From contig CADEHE010000016.1 of the NCBI GenBank assembly GCA_902826775.1, forward strand, positions 40,088 through 104,087: DNA of 64,000 bases, in the 5' to 3' direction. Source of the stretch: an uncultured Pseudomonadota bacterium. GTDB taxonomy: Bacteria; Pseudomonadota; Gammaproteobacteria; Burkholderiales; JALYOK01. Shown piece after piece: positions 52,987-62,600 of the stretch (position 1 is the first letter of the stretch; every line of letters starts with the position of its first letter). The notes under the pieces were generated by a model that did no database searches, was not told the origin of the DNA, and worked only from the letters and a program-made list of their open reading frames with translations. The translations under genes were made by a program, and so were the position numbers.

Positions 52987-53490
52987 CTATTCTTCCAACA
53001 AACTCCGCAGCATCCAAGCCGTTTTCTCATGCACTTCCAAACGCTGCGTCAGCAGATCCGCCGTGGGCTGATCGTTGGCTTTCTCAACCACGGGGAAGAG
53101 GTCGCGGGCGGTGCGCGCCGTCGCTTCTTGTGCCGCAACGAGCAGGCGGATCATGTCGGTGGCTTTGGGCACGCCATCCGGCTCTTTGATCGATGCGAGT
53201 TTGACAAATTCTTTGTAAGTTCCGGGCGCCGGATGGCCTAGTGCGCGGATTCGTTCGGCAATCAAGTCGAGGGCATTCCATTGCTCCGTGTATTGCGCCA
53301 TGAACATCAGGTGCAAGGTGTTGAACATCGGCCCGGTGACGTTCCAGTGGAAATTGTGCGTCATCAGATAAAGCGTATAGCTGTCGGCCAGCAATGCGGA
53401 TAGCCCGCGTGTGATCTTTTCGCGGCCATCGGCGCTGATGCCAATATCGATGGCTGGGGTCTTGCCCTGCATACTCTTTTTCGCTTTCAT
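52987..53490 (-). CDS. dps: Dps-type ferroxidase/DNA-protection protein
   Basis: This 167-residue ferritin-like protein forms dodecamers that oxidise iron with peroxide and protect DNA in stationary phase. The conserved HNFHWNVTGPMFNTLHLMF and the ferroxidase residues in EQWNALDLIAERIRALG are intact. The basic N-terminal tail (MKAKKSMQGK) may bind DNA. I take ATG 53490 because the AAGGAG site is nine bases before it; TTG 53496 is too close. A perfect FNR/Anr-type box lies 150 bp upstream. Confidence 0.94.
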   Translation of the reverse strand: MKAKKSMQGKTPAIDIGISADGREKITRGLSALLADSYTLYLMTHNFHWNVTGPMFNTLHLMFMAQYTEQWNALDLIAERIRALGHPAPGTYKEFVKLASIKEPDGVPKATDMIRLLVAAQEATARTARDLFPVVEKANDQPTADLLTQRLEVHEKTAWMLRSLLEE

Positions 53491-53640
53491 GCTCAAATCT
53501 CCTTGTTGGCGGAAGGACGGCGTTTGCCTTCGCGTGAATCGATACTCTCAAAAGAACAAGACATTGTCGAGTTCGCCTTAGTTCCACAAATCAATGACCT
53601 GGCAGGCCATGGGCGCGTTCCGACGCCTCTTGCGCGGACT

Positions 53641-53654
53641 TTGATCTGGATCAA
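53641..53654. promoter_or_regulatory. Perfect FNR/Anr-type box
   Basis: TTGATCTGGATCAA exactly fits the consensus TTGAT-N4-ATCAA. It is in the intergenic region between dps (minus, start 53490) and the aminotransferase (minus, stop 53894). A class II placement towards the plus strand would start a transcript near 53689; towards the minus strand near 53606, ahead of dps. Anaerobic control is inferred. Confidence 0.65.
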
Positions 53655-53680
53655 ACGATGGCAGGCCGCTCGATGTTGGA

Positions 53681-53857
53681 ATGGCGCAAATTAAAGGAGC
53701 GAACAAGCAAGTCGGACGCGTTCGGTTTGTTTGGCAGTACCTGGCGGCGGTAGCGGCTATCTTAGCTGGGGCGCTGATCACCAATGACATGGCACATGGT
53801 GCCGAACCAGCGCAGGTGCTGGTAGCGTGCGTTGCTAAGCTGACGGCCGCACACTAG
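53681..53857 (+). CDS. Possible small membrane or secreted protein
   Basis: A 58-codon frame starts at ATG 53681 (MAQIKGANKQVGRVRF) and has a hydrophobic run WQYLAAVAAILAGALIT that could be a signal or membrane anchor. It lies just downstream of the FNR-type box. However, no good ribosome-binding site precedes it; the AAAGGAG at 53692-53699 lies inside the frame. I do not recognise any relative, and it may not be real. The rest of the 397 bp between dps and the aminotransferase gene shows nothing more. Confidence 0.25.
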   Translation: MAQIKGANKQVGRVRFVWQYLAAVAAILAGALITNDMAHGAEPAQVLVACVAKLTAAH

Positions 53858-53893
53858 ACGCGGCGTCGTGCCCTTGGTGTGCGCTCCACCAGG

Positions 53894-55105
53894 CTAGCGC
53901 GCTTCAAGTGCAGTGACCAGGCGCTCCAGCGCCGTCCGCAGTGTCGCGGGCTCCGCGGCAAAGCACATCCTCAAATGCCCCTCGCCCTCCGGGCCAAACG
54001 CAATGCCGGGGGCTAAACCGACGCCGATTTCGTTCACGAGCCGCTTGGCCAGCGCCAAGCTGTCGCGCTCGCCTTCGATGGCGAAAAAGGAATAGAAGGC
54101 GGCTTGCGGGTTTGGCGCGCGCACACGCGGCGCAGCGGAAAGCAACTGCGCAACCAGATCGCGCGCCGCGCGGTAACGCGCCACCGATTGTGCGACGAAC
54201 CGCTCGCCGCGCTGCAAGGCAACGATGGCGGCATATTGCGCAAACTCGGTCGCACAGGACGTGTTGTACTCGATAACGTTCGGTAGCAACCGGTCCCAGC
54301 CGTTCGGTGTGACCAGCCAACCCAGGCGCCAGCCGGTCATTGCCCACGCCTTGGAAAAGCTGTTCACGACCACCAAGCGATCTTCCGCGTGCGCGAGATC
54401 CAAGAACGAGGGCGCCACCGGCTTAGCGGGGTCGCCAGCAAAGTACAAGCGCGAATAGACTTCATCGGAAACCAGCCAGGCGCCGAGCTTGCGGCAGCGT
54501 TCCAACACGGCGCGCTGGCTGGCTTGATCGAGCACGAAGCCGGTGGGATTGTTGGGCGAATTGATCCACACCACTTTGGTTTTAGCGGTAATGGCATCGA
54601 GCAAGCGATCGAGATCGAGCCGCCACAAACCGTCGCGCAATTGCAGCGGCACCGTCGCCAACTGCGCGTTGAGAATGCGCGGTATCTCGCCAATGTTGGG
54701 CCAGTGCGGCGTGAGCACGACCGCCTCGTCGCCCGGATCGAGCAAATTTTGCGCCGCCAGCATCAGCGCGCTGACGCCCGATGATGTTACGGCGATGCGC
54801 TGCGTGTCGATCGGCGCGGGCGGGCGATGCAAGTCATTCAAGTAGGTGGCAAGCGCGGCGCGTAGCGGCGCGATGCCGAGATTGTGCGAGTACTTCGTCT
54901 TGCCCGCGCGCATGGCATCGACCGCGGCTTCGACGATGAAATCCGGCGTGGGCAGATCGGGCTCGCCAAACCACAGCGCGATGACGTCTTTGCGATCCAT
55001 CGCCGCGTTAGCCACCTCGCGAATGCGCGAGGGCATGAGCGCCAAGATTTGGTTGCGCGGCAGGTTTTGCGCCGAGGTAGCGGCGGATTCGAGTGGAGCG
55101 TTCAT
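53894..55105 (-). CDS. PLP-dependent class I/II aminotransferase
   Basis: This 403-residue fold-type-I aminotransferase has the Schiff-base lysine in NSFSKAWAMTGWRLGW, with VIALWFGEPDLPTPD, KTKVVWINSPNNPTGFVLD and SDEVYSRLYF as further family blocks. The C-terminal HLRMCFA carries the carboxylate-binding Arg. It is aspartate-aminotransferase-like, without a clear substrate. ATG 55105 (MNAPLESAATSAQN) is preferred over 55117. It follows the TauE/SafE gene by 15 bp on the same strand, so it can belong to the sulfur transcript. Confidence 0.9.
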   Translation of the reverse strand: MNAPLESAATSAQNLPRNQILALMPSRIREVANAAMDRKDVIALWFGEPDLPTPDFIVEAAVDAMRAGKTKYSHNLGIAPLRAALATYLNDLHRPPAPIDTQRIAVTSSGVSALMLAAQNLLDPGDEAVVLTPHWPNIGEIPRILNAQLATVPLQLRDGLWRLDLDRLLDAITAKTKVVWINSPNNPTGFVLDQASQRAVLERCRKLGAWLVSDEVYSRLYFAGDPAKPVAPSFLDLAHAEDRLVVVNSFSKAWAMTGWRLGWLVTPNGWDRLLPNVIEYNTSCATEFAQYAAIVALQRGERFVAQSVARYRAARDLVAQLLSAAPRVRAPNPQAAFYSFFAIEGERDSLALAKRLVNEIGVGLAPGIAFGPEGEGHLRMCFAAEPATLRTALERLVTALEAR

Positions 55106-55120
55106 CGAGCGTGGCAATGG

Positions 55121-55900
55121 TTAGCGCGGCACATGCCCGAGATTGTTCCACAAGATGTACGCGCCGAGGAGAAACAGGGCGCCGCCAAATACCCGCCTAA
55201 GTAATGCTCCATCAATGAGATTGGATGTTGCTGCTCCGAAAATGCTGCTAATAGTACCGATCCCGGCAAAGATGAAAATGAGTTGCCAGTCGAGCGCAAG
55301 GCCGTGCTGACGCAGGATATCGAGGTACTTAACAAACCCCGTGGTGGCGTTGAGCGCGATGATCGCCAGGCTCGTGCCGATAGCCGTCTGCATGCTCAAT
55401 CCGCCGAGCAGCACCAGAGTAGGAATAATCAAGAAGCCGCCGCCGACGCCGATCAGGCCAGTCAATAGCCCGACCAGCGTGCCGTCCAGCGCGATGCTTC
55501 CGCCGGTGCGACGCCTTGGTGCGAGCTTTCGTGCGCGCAAATTCATTCTTGGCGGGCGCAGCATAAAGCCGGCGGCAAGCAGCATGACTACCGCGAAAAG
55601 AATCAGTTGCAAAGTCGAAGCGACGAAGTTCGACAGCCACGCGCCCGCATAACTGCCGGCCATGCTGGGCAAGCCGAAGAGCGTCACGTAGCGCCAAGAG
55701 ATCTGTTTACGCGCGAAGTAGATGCACGCGGCGACGGCGCTGATACTGCCGACGATGGCCAGCGAACCGGCGATCGCCACACGTTCGGGTTGGCCGACAA
55801 GATACACCAGCACCGGCACGGTAAGAATCGAACCGCCGGAGCCGAGCAGTCCCAGCGTCAGCCCGATAGCCAGCGCTCCTAGAAGCGCTGACCACGTCAT
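55121..55900 (-). CDS. TauE/SafE-family sulfite or sulfur-anion exporter
   Basis: This 259-residue membrane protein has about eight helices. The duplicated TauE/SafE motif appears as ALAIGLTLGLLGSGGSILTV and TLVGLLTGLIGVGGGFLIIP. The family exports sulfite, thiosulfate or organosulfonates; next to BigR and persulfide dioxygenase, sulfite export is the most likely role. ATG 55900 overlaps the repressor stop by 4 bp, which implies coupled expression. Confidence 0.92.
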   Translation of the reverse strand: MTWSALLGALAIGLTLGLLGSGGSILTVPVLVYLVGQPERVAIAGSLAIVGSISAVAACIYFARKQISWRYVTLFGLPSMAGSYAGAWLSNFVASTLQLILFAVVMLLAAGFMLRPPRMNLRARKLAPRRRTGGSIALDGTLVGLLTGLIGVGGGFLIIPTLVLLGGLSMQTAIGTSLAIIALNATTGFVKYLDILRQHGLALDWQLIFIFAGIGTISSIFGAATSNLIDGALLRRVFGGALFLLGAYILWNNLGHVPR

Positions 55901-56247
55901 CGCCGCTTGCCGCTCCCGCGCGGGCTCGGGACGGCGCAGTAATGGCCTTGCAACGCCTTGAGCACGTCCAGCCAGGGTCCGGGCGTGACGTGGTAGTAGA
56001 CCGATAGCCCTTCACGGCGCGTCGTCACCAAGCCGTGCTCGCGCAATACGGCCAAATGTTGCGATAGCGCCGACTGGCTCAAGCCGACATGCTGCTCCAA
56101 TTGGTTGACCGGCCGTTCGCCATCCACCAACAGGCACAACACCAGCAGCCGCGCCGGATGTGCCAGGCGCTTGAGCAATTCCGCCGCATCGCCGGCGTGG
56201 TGCTGCATTTGGTCGGCGAGAGGTAATGTCTTATTGGCGGCGGGCAT
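55897..56247 (-). CDS. bigR: BigR/SqrR-like ArsR-family persulfide-sensing repressor
   Basis: This 116-residue winged-helix repressor has the recognition region VGLSQSALSQHLAVLREHGLV and dimer helices at both ends. Two cysteines, Cys38 (LVLCLLVDGE) and Cys104 (GHYC), are placed like the redox pair of BigR/SqrR, which form a disulfide or tetrasulfide with persulfides and release DNA. No arsenic-type CVC motif is present. It faces the persulfide dioxygenase operon over a 101-bp A/T-rich gap with a clear inverted repeat, the expected operator. Confidence 0.88.
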   Translation of the reverse strand: MPAANKTLPLADQMQHHAGDAAELLKRLAHPARLLVLCLLVDGERPVNQLEQHVGLSQSALSQHLAVLREHGLVTTRREGLSVYYHVTPGPWLDVLKALQGHYCAVPSPRGSGKRR

Positions 56248-56280
56248 AAATCAGCTTGTGGCAGAGAGGTTGTTACGATC

Positions 56281-56321
56281 ATTATATTAGAGTTGACTAA
56301 ATTAGAAAACACTAATATATT
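56281..56321. promoter_or_regulatory. Divergent promoter and BigR-like operator
   Basis: TATATTAG (56283-56290) and CTAATATA (56312-56319) form a perfect 8-bp inverted repeat; the CTAAATTAG motif (56297-56305) lies in its centre. Towards the dioxygenase, TTGACT (56293-56298) and TATATT (56316-56321) are spaced by 17 bp. Towards the repressor, a perfect TATAAT is read on the minus strand at 56286-56281. The operator covers both promoters, so a repressor bound here would shut both transcripts, as in BigR systems. Confidence 0.78.
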
Positions 56322-56348
56322 TGCTGCAAATGGAGAGGTAATCGCACC

Positions 56349-57209
56349 ATGCAACCTACAGTTACCGATTTTTTCCACGACGCCACCGGGACATTCAGTT
56401 ATGTGGTGGCTGACGCCGCGACGCGCGAGGCTGCGGTGATCGATGCCGTGCTGAACTACGATCCGCGCACGGCGCGCACCTCCACGCAATTCGCCGATCG
56501 CATCGTCGCTCACGCGCGTGAGAACAATTTGCGCGTGCGCTGGGTGCTGGAAACGCACGCCCACGCCGACCATGTCTCGGCGGGCGCCTATCTTCGCGAC
56601 ACCTTCGGCGCGCAGTTGGCGATCGGCTCCGGCATCAGAAAAGTGCAAGCCGCGTTCAAGCAGATCTTCAATTTAGGCGAGGATTTCAAGCCGGACGGCA
56701 GCCAATTCGACCGCCTGTTGCAAGACGGTGAAACCCTCACGATCGGTACTTTGCCGGTGCGCGTGCTTGCCATGCCCGGGCACACCAACGACAGCATTGC
56801 CTACGTGGTGGGGAACTGCGCCTTCATTGGCGACACCTTATTCGCCCCGGACGTTGGTTCGGCGCGCTGCGATTTCCCGGGCGGCGACGCGCGGCTGTTG
56901 CATGCTTCGGTGCAAAAGCTCTATCAGCTGCCCGAGTCCACGCGGCTGTTTTTGTGTCACGACTACCCGCCCGGATCGCGCTTGCCGCGATGCGAAGTGA
57001 GCGTCGCGGAGCAACGCCTCAGTAACCTGCACCTGCGTGACGGCATCAGCGCCGATCAATTCGTCTCAATGCGGGTAGCGCGCGACCGTGGATTGGAAGC
57101 GCCGAATCTTATTTTGCCCGCGATCCAGATGAATATACGCGGCGGCCGCAAACCACCGCCCGAAGCGAACGGCACCTCGTATCTCAAGCTTCCGGTGGAC
57201 ACCTTGTGA
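56349..57209 (+). CDS. blh: Persulfide dioxygenase (ETHE1/Blh-like)
   Basis: This 286-residue MBL-fold non-heme iron enzyme oxidises glutathione persulfide to sulfite and glutathione. The metal motif HAHADH is at residues 70-75 (LETHAHADHVSAG), with MPGHTNDSIAY, IGDTLFAPDVGSARCDFPGG and LFLCHDYPP providing the remaining ligands and glutathione site. GGAGAGG precedes the ATG. It is the first gene of the sulfide operon and lies directly after the BigR-type operator, the classical bigR-blh arrangement. Confidence 0.93.
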   Translation: MQPTVTDFFHDATGTFSYVVADAATREAAVIDAVLNYDPRTARTSTQFADRIVAHARENNLRVRWVLETHAHADHVSAGAYLRDTFGAQLAIGSGIRKVQAAFKQIFNLGEDFKPDGSQFDRLLQDGETLTIGTLPVRVLAMPGHTNDSIAYVVGNCAFIGDTLFAPDVGSARCDFPGGDARLLHASVQKLYQLPESTRLFLCHDYPPGSRLPRCEVSVAEQRLSNLHLRDGISADQFVSMRVARDRGLEAPNLILPAIQMNIRGGRKPPPEANGTSYLKLPVDTL

Positions 57210-57246
57210 AGTCTTGCCTTTGGTTGATATCCGTCAAGGCGTCCGC

Positions 57247-58326
57247 ATGGTCGATTCGATAGATTGCACCACTGTGAAGGTTTTCGTGAAACGAGAGATC
57301 TTGATCGCCCTCGGCTTTTTAGCGGCGCTGAGCGCCGCTGCGATCGCGCAAACGCCGACAGACGTTGCCACGGCGGTCGCGCAGTTGCGCGATGTGGAAC
57401 AGACCTATGTGGCCGACGGCGTGGTCGAGGCGGTGCGGCAATCTACTGTCGCGGCGCAGATATCCGGGCGCATCGTGCAGATCAACTTCGATGTCGGCGA
57501 CTACGTCAAAGAGGGGCAAGTGATCGTGCGCATCGACGAGCGCGAAGTTAGCCAGGCCCTGGCCGGCACGCAGGCACAAGTTGCGCAGGCCCAGGCCAAT
57601 TTGTCGCAGGCCAAAGCCAATTTCGAACGGCAGCGCTTGCTGTTCTCGCAGAAGTTCATCAGCCAGGCGGCGATGGACCGTGCCGCGGCCGATTACAAAG
57701 CGGCGCAAGCACAAGTTGCGGCCACGCTTGCGAGCGCGGGGCAGGCGGCGACGACCAAGGGTTTTGCCGTGGTGGTCGCGCCTTATAGCGGCGTAGTCGC
57801 GACGCGGCACGTCGAAATCGGCGAGATGGCAGCACCCGGCAAACCGCTGATGACCGGCTTCGATCCGAGCGGGCTGCGCGTCGTCGCCAATGTGCCGCAA
57901 TACAAACTCAACGAGATTAGTTCCAAGACTCAGGCGGCGGTCGACATACCCGCGTTGGGTAAGTGGATCAACGCGAGCGCGGTGACGGTCCTCCCGATCT
58001 CCGACCCGCATACCTTGACCACCAAGGCGCGGCTGGACCTGCCGCCGGATCTGAAAGGCGTATTCCCGGGCATGTTCGCGCGCGCGCATTTCGTCGTCGG
58101 CCGTGCGACCAAGTTAGTCATCCCGAACGAAGCTGTCGTCAGGCGCAGCGAAGTCACGGCGGTTTACGTGTTGCCGGAGAAAGGGCAGGCGCAGTTGCGA
58201 CAAGTGCGGCTGGGCGTTGCTGCCGGCAAAGACGGTGTCGAAGTGTTGGCCGGATTGCGCCCGGGCGAGCGTGTCTCGCTCGACCCGGTCAAGACCGGCA
58301 TGGCGCTCAAGCAAGCCGTGCAGTAG
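57247..58326 (+). CDS. RND efflux periplasmic adaptor
   Basis: This protein of about 359 residues is a membrane-fusion (HlyD/AcrA-like) adaptor. A signal-type segment REILIALGFLAALSAAAIAQ is followed by lipoyl halves (VVEAVRQSTVAAQISGRIVQ, APYSGVVATRHVEIGEMAAP), a short alpha-hairpin (AQAQANLSQAKANFERQRLL) and a beta-barrel domain. It has no lipobox. Start options are ATG 57247, GTG 57274 and GTG 57286; ATG 57247 has AAGG upstream. Its RND permease is two genes later, with the sulfide:quinone oxidoreductase in between. No TolC-like gene is found. Confidence 0.87.
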   Translation: MVDSIDCTTVKVFVKREILIALGFLAALSAAAIAQTPTDVATAVAQLRDVEQTYVADGVVEAVRQSTVAAQISGRIVQINFDVGDYVKEGQVIVRIDEREVSQALAGTQAQVAQAQANLSQAKANFERQRLLFSQKFISQAAMDRAAADYKAAQAQVAATLASAGQAATTKGFAVVVAPYSGVVATRHVEIGEMAAPGKPLMTGFDPSGLRVVANVPQYKLNEISSKTQAAVDIPALGKWINASAVTVLPISDPHTLTTKARLDLPPDLKGVFPGMFARAHFVVGRATKLVIPNEAVVRRSEVTAVYVLPEKGQAQLRQVRLGVAAGKDGVEVLAGLRPGERVSLDPVKTGMALKQAVQ

Positions 58327-58345
58327 CGCGCGGCGACTAACCCAA

Positions 58346-58361
58346 GCCGCAATTCTGCGGC
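58346..58361 (+). other. Short intercistronic hairpin before sqr
   Basis: GCCGCA, loop ATTC, TGCGGC form a perfect 6-bp stem between the adaptor and sqr genes, just ahead of the GAGGAGAG ribosome-binding site. No T-run follows. It may affect mRNA stability or relative expression. Confidence 0.45.
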
Positions 58362-58379
58362 CCACATGAGGAGAGAGCA

Positions 58380-59678
58380 ATGGCACACGTTGTCGTTATC
58401 GGTGCAGGCATCGGCGGCATGCCGATGGCTTACGAGATGCGCGAGAAGTTGGGAGCGGCCGGTCGAGTGACGGTTATCGGCAACGGGCCGAATTTTCACT
58501 TTGTACCGTCCAATCCGTGGGTCGCGGTGGGCTGGCGCAAGCGCGAAGATATCGAGTTCGCAGCAGCCCCCTTCCTCGATAAGCACGGCATTGCCTTCAA
58601 TCCGGCGGGCGTCAAACACGTGCATGCGCAGCGCAATCAAGTCGAATTGAACGACGGCGCCATGCTGGACTACGACTATCTGGTTGTGGCCACTGGGCCC
58701 AAACTCGCTTTCGACGAGGTCGACGGATTGGGGCCAAATGCTTACACACAGTCCATTTGCCATGTCGATCACGCCGTGCGGGCGGGCGAGCAGTGGTCGC
58801 GCTTCGTCGCTGACCCAGGGCCGATCGTCGTTGGTGCAGTGCAAGGGGCGTCGTGCTTCGGCCCGGCCTATGAGTTTGCCTTCATCATGGAAACGGATCT
58901 GCGCCGGCGCAAGATCCGCGACCGCGTGCCGATGACTTTCGTGACCGCCGAGCCATACATCGGTCATCTCGGTCTGGGCGGTGTCGGCGACTCCAAGGGC
59001 ATGTTGGAAGCGGCGCTGCGCGAGAAGCATATCAAGTGGATCTGCAACGCTAAGGTCGATCGCATCGAAGCGGACAAAATGTTCGTCACCGAATTCGACG
59101 AAAGCGGCAAAGAGAAGAAAAAGCATGAGCTGCCGTTCAAGTACTCGATGATGCTGCCCGCATTTAAAGGCCCGGACGCGGTCGCCGGCATCGAGGGTAT
59201 GATCAATCCGCGCGGGTTCGTGCTGATCGATGAGTTCCAGCGCAATCCGAAATACAAGAATATCTACGCGGTCGGTGTCTGTGTGGCCATCCCGCCGGTG
59301 GAGGTGACACCGGTGCCCACCGGCACACCCAAGACCGGTTACATGATCGAGTCCATGGTGACGGCTGCGGTCGCGAACGTCGCGGCTGCCGCGCAAGGCA
59401 AAGATCCTACGGAGCGTGCAACTTGGAATGCGATCTGTCTCGCGGATATGGGCGACACCGGCATCGCATTCGTGGCGTTGCCGCAGATTCCACCGCGCAA
59501 TGTGAACTGGTTTGCCGAGGGGAAATGGGTGCACTTGGCCAAAGTCGCCTTTGAAAAATATTTTATCCGCAAGATGAAGAAGGGTACTTCCGAACCTATC
59601 TACGAGAAGTATGTGTTGTCCGCGCTAGGCATCAAGAAGCTGCGGGACGGACATCAAACCACCGCCACGCCGAGGTAA
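58380..59678 (+). CDS. sqr: Sulfide:quinone oxidoreductase
   Basis: This 432-residue flavoprotein of the disulfide-reductase-like SQR family oxidises sulfide to persulfide/polysulfide and reduces quinone. The FAD motif is VVVIGAGIGGMPMAYEM, followed by YDYLVVATG and the second FAD block YAVGVCVAIPPVE. Candidate redox cysteines are Cys127 (SICHVD), Cys159 (GASCFG) and Cys301 (GVCVAI), equivalent to those of characterised SQRs. The PTGTPKTGYMIESM stretch is typical of the branch; subtype cannot be fixed by eye. Together with persulfide dioxygenase it makes the standard two-step sulfide oxidation. Confidence 0.87.
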   Translation: MAHVVVIGAGIGGMPMAYEMREKLGAAGRVTVIGNGPNFHFVPSNPWVAVGWRKREDIEFAAAPFLDKHGIAFNPAGVKHVHAQRNQVELNDGAMLDYDYLVVATGPKLAFDEVDGLGPNAYTQSICHVDHAVRAGEQWSRFVADPGPIVVGAVQGASCFGPAYEFAFIMETDLRRRKIRDRVPMTFVTAEPYIGHLGLGGVGDSKGMLEAALREKHIKWICNAKVDRIEADKMFVTEFDESGKEKKKHELPFKYSMMLPAFKGPDAVAGIEGMINPRGFVLIDEFQRNPKYKNIYAVGVCVAIPPVEVTPVPTGTPKTGYMIESMVTAAVANVAAAAQGKDPTERATWNAICLADMGDTGIAFVALPQIPPRNVNWFAEGKWVHLAKVAFEKYFIRKMKKGTSEPIYEKYVLSALGIKKLRDGHQTTATPR

Positions 59679-59687
59679 TGGTCTAAC

Positions 59688-62600
59688 GTGGGTATCTCCG
59701 GCCGCACCGCGGCATTCTTCCTCAAGTCCCAGCTCACGCCCCTATTGGCGCTGCTGGGCATGCTGCTTGGCTTATATGCCGTGCTGGTGACGCCGCGCGA
59801 GGAAGAACCACAGATCAACGTGACCATGGCCAATGTGTTCATTCCGTTTCCCGGAGCGTCGGCCAAGGATGTGGAAAACCTAGTCACAATACCGGCCGAG
59901 CAGGTCCTGTCGCAGATCACGGGCTTGGAGCATGTGTATTCGGTTACCAAGCCCGGGCTGGCGATTCTCACGGTGCAGTTCAAAGTTGGCGAAGACCGCG
60001 TCGCCGCCCTGGTGCGCTTGCACGATACCATCCAAGCCAATCGCGATTGGGTATCGCCTTACCTCGGCGTAGGGGAGCCGATCATTAAACCCAAGGGTAT
60101 CGACGACGTGCCGATCGTCGCGCTCACGCTGTGGACAGCGGACGAAACGCGCGGCGCGTTCGAACTGCAGCAAGTGGCGCACAGCTTGGAGATCGAACTC
60201 AAGCGCGTACCGGGCACGCGCGAGGTCTACACGCTCGGTGGTCCAGATCACGTGGTGCGCGTACTGCTCGATCCCGAGCGCATGAACGCGCACCAAATCT
60301 CGGCGCAAGACGTGCGCAATGCGCTGCAACTCGCCAACGCTTCGCAACCCTCCGGCACGCTGTTCAAGGAAAACCAAGAAATCCTGCTGCAAACCGGAAC
60401 GTATTTGACGAGCGCGGCGGACGTCAAACAACTAGTGGTCGGCGTGTCGAACGGCAGACCGGTGTTCGTCGCCGACGTGGCGGAAGTCGCAGACGGGCCG
60501 GACCAGCCGAACCGCTACGTTTGGCACGGCACCGGCCGCGCCGCGAGCAGCGCCGTGCGAGGCGAGTTCCCGGCGGTCACCATCGCCGTTTCGAAGAAGG
60601 CTGGTGAGAATGCTTCCACCGTCGCCGAGCGGCTCATCGAGCGAATCGAGCAGCTGCGCGGGACGGTGATTCCGGCCGGGGTCGAAATCAATGTGACGCG
60701 CGACTATGGTGCCACCGCCAACGACAAAGCGATGAAATTGATTCAAAAGCTGCTGTTCGCCACGGCGTCGGTGGTTGCATTGGTGTTTTTTATGCTCGGC
60801 CGGCGCGAGGCGATCATCGTTGGCATGGCGGTGATTCTTACTTTAGCGGTAACGTTGTTCGCGTCGTGGGCGTGGGGTTTTACGCTGAATCGCGTGTCGC
60901 TGTTCGCGCTGATTTTCTCCATCGGTATCCTCGTCGACGACGCCATCGTAGTGGTTGAGAACATTCACCGCCATCGGGCACTGAGCCATGCGCCGCTGAG
61001 CGAAATTATTCCTCGAGCGGTGGACGAAGTGGGCGGACCGACGATTTTAGCGACGTTCACAGTAATCGCGGCTCTGCTGCCAATGGCGTTCGTGAGTGGC
61101 TTGATGGGGCCATACATGAGCCCGATCCCGATCAACGCGAGCGCGGGCATGCTGCTCTCGTTAGCCATCGCTTTCGTCGTGACGCCATGGCTGGCGCTGA
61201 AACTGTTACCGGCGCACCAACATGCTTCCGCAATCGAAGAAACGCGCTTGACGCGTCTATTCACGCGCCTATTGAGTCCTTTCTTGCGGCAGCGCGCTGG
61301 TTGGCATCATCGCTTCTGGCTGGGGATCGCCGTGATCTCGATGGTGGCCATCGCGGTGTCGTTGCCGGCGGTCAAAGCCGTGGTGCTGAAGATGTTGCCG
61401 TTCGACAACAAATCCGAGTTCCAAGTCGTGGTCGATACGCCGATGGGAACGCCGCTGGAACAAACGGCGGCAGTGCTGCGCGACATCGGAGCGTATCTGC
61501 AAACCGTGCCGGAGGTCACAGACTACCAAGCCTACGCCGGCACATCCGCTCCGATCAACTTCAATGGCTTGGTCCGGCAGTACTACTTGCGCGCGGCCAG
61601 CAATCTGGGGGACTTGCAGGTCAATTTGCAGGACAAACATCTGCGCAAGCGCAAGAGCCATGACATCGCTGCAGCGGTGCGCGCGCCGATTGATGCCATC
61701 GCCGCGCGCCACGGCGCCAAAGCCAAGGTGATCGAAGTGCCGCCTGGTCCGCCTGTGCTATCGCCGATCGTCGCCGAGGTGTATGGGCCGGACTATGAAA
61801 GTCAGATGAGAGTGGCTAAGCGTGTGCGCGAGGTATTTGCCAGCAATGCGGATATCGTCGGCATCGACGATAGCGTCGACGATCCGGCGCCGAAGCTGGT
61901 GTTGAGGGTGCTGCAAGACAAAGCAGCGATTGCCGGTGTCACACAAAAAGATGTGGTGGAGACCATGCAAATGGGATTGGCCGGTCTGGATGCCACGCCG
62001 GTGCACAGCGGCACTGCCAAGTATGAAATGCCGGTGCGCATTAGCCTGCCGCCGGCCCGCCAATCGAACCTCGATGAATTTCTCAAACTGACCGTGCGCG
62101 CCAACGATGGTCATCTGGTGCCGCTATCCGAATTGGTCAGCGTGACGCCGGTGGAGCGCGACCGCACCATTTACCGCAAGGATTTGCTACCGGTGGTCTA
62201 CGTGATCGGCGACATGGGTGGGAAACTCGATAGCCCGCTCTACGGCATGTTTGCCATGCGCCCCAAACTCACTGCGGCTGTGCTGCCGGAAGGCGGCGTG
62301 CTGGGCGAGTATTTCATTAAGCAGCCGGCCGATCCGTACCGCGAGTACGCCATCAAATGGGACGGCGAATGGCAAGTAACCTACGAAACGTTTCGCGACA
62401 TGGGCATTGCCTACGGCGTCGGCTTGATTCTAATTTACCTGCTGGTGGTGGCGCAGTTCCGCTCGTACTTGACGCCGCTCATTATCATGGCGCCGATTCC
62501 GCTAACAGTCATCGGCGTCATGCCAGGCCACGCGCTGCTCGGGGCGCAGTTCACGGCAACGTCCATGATCGGCATGATCGCGCTGGCCGGCATTATCGTG

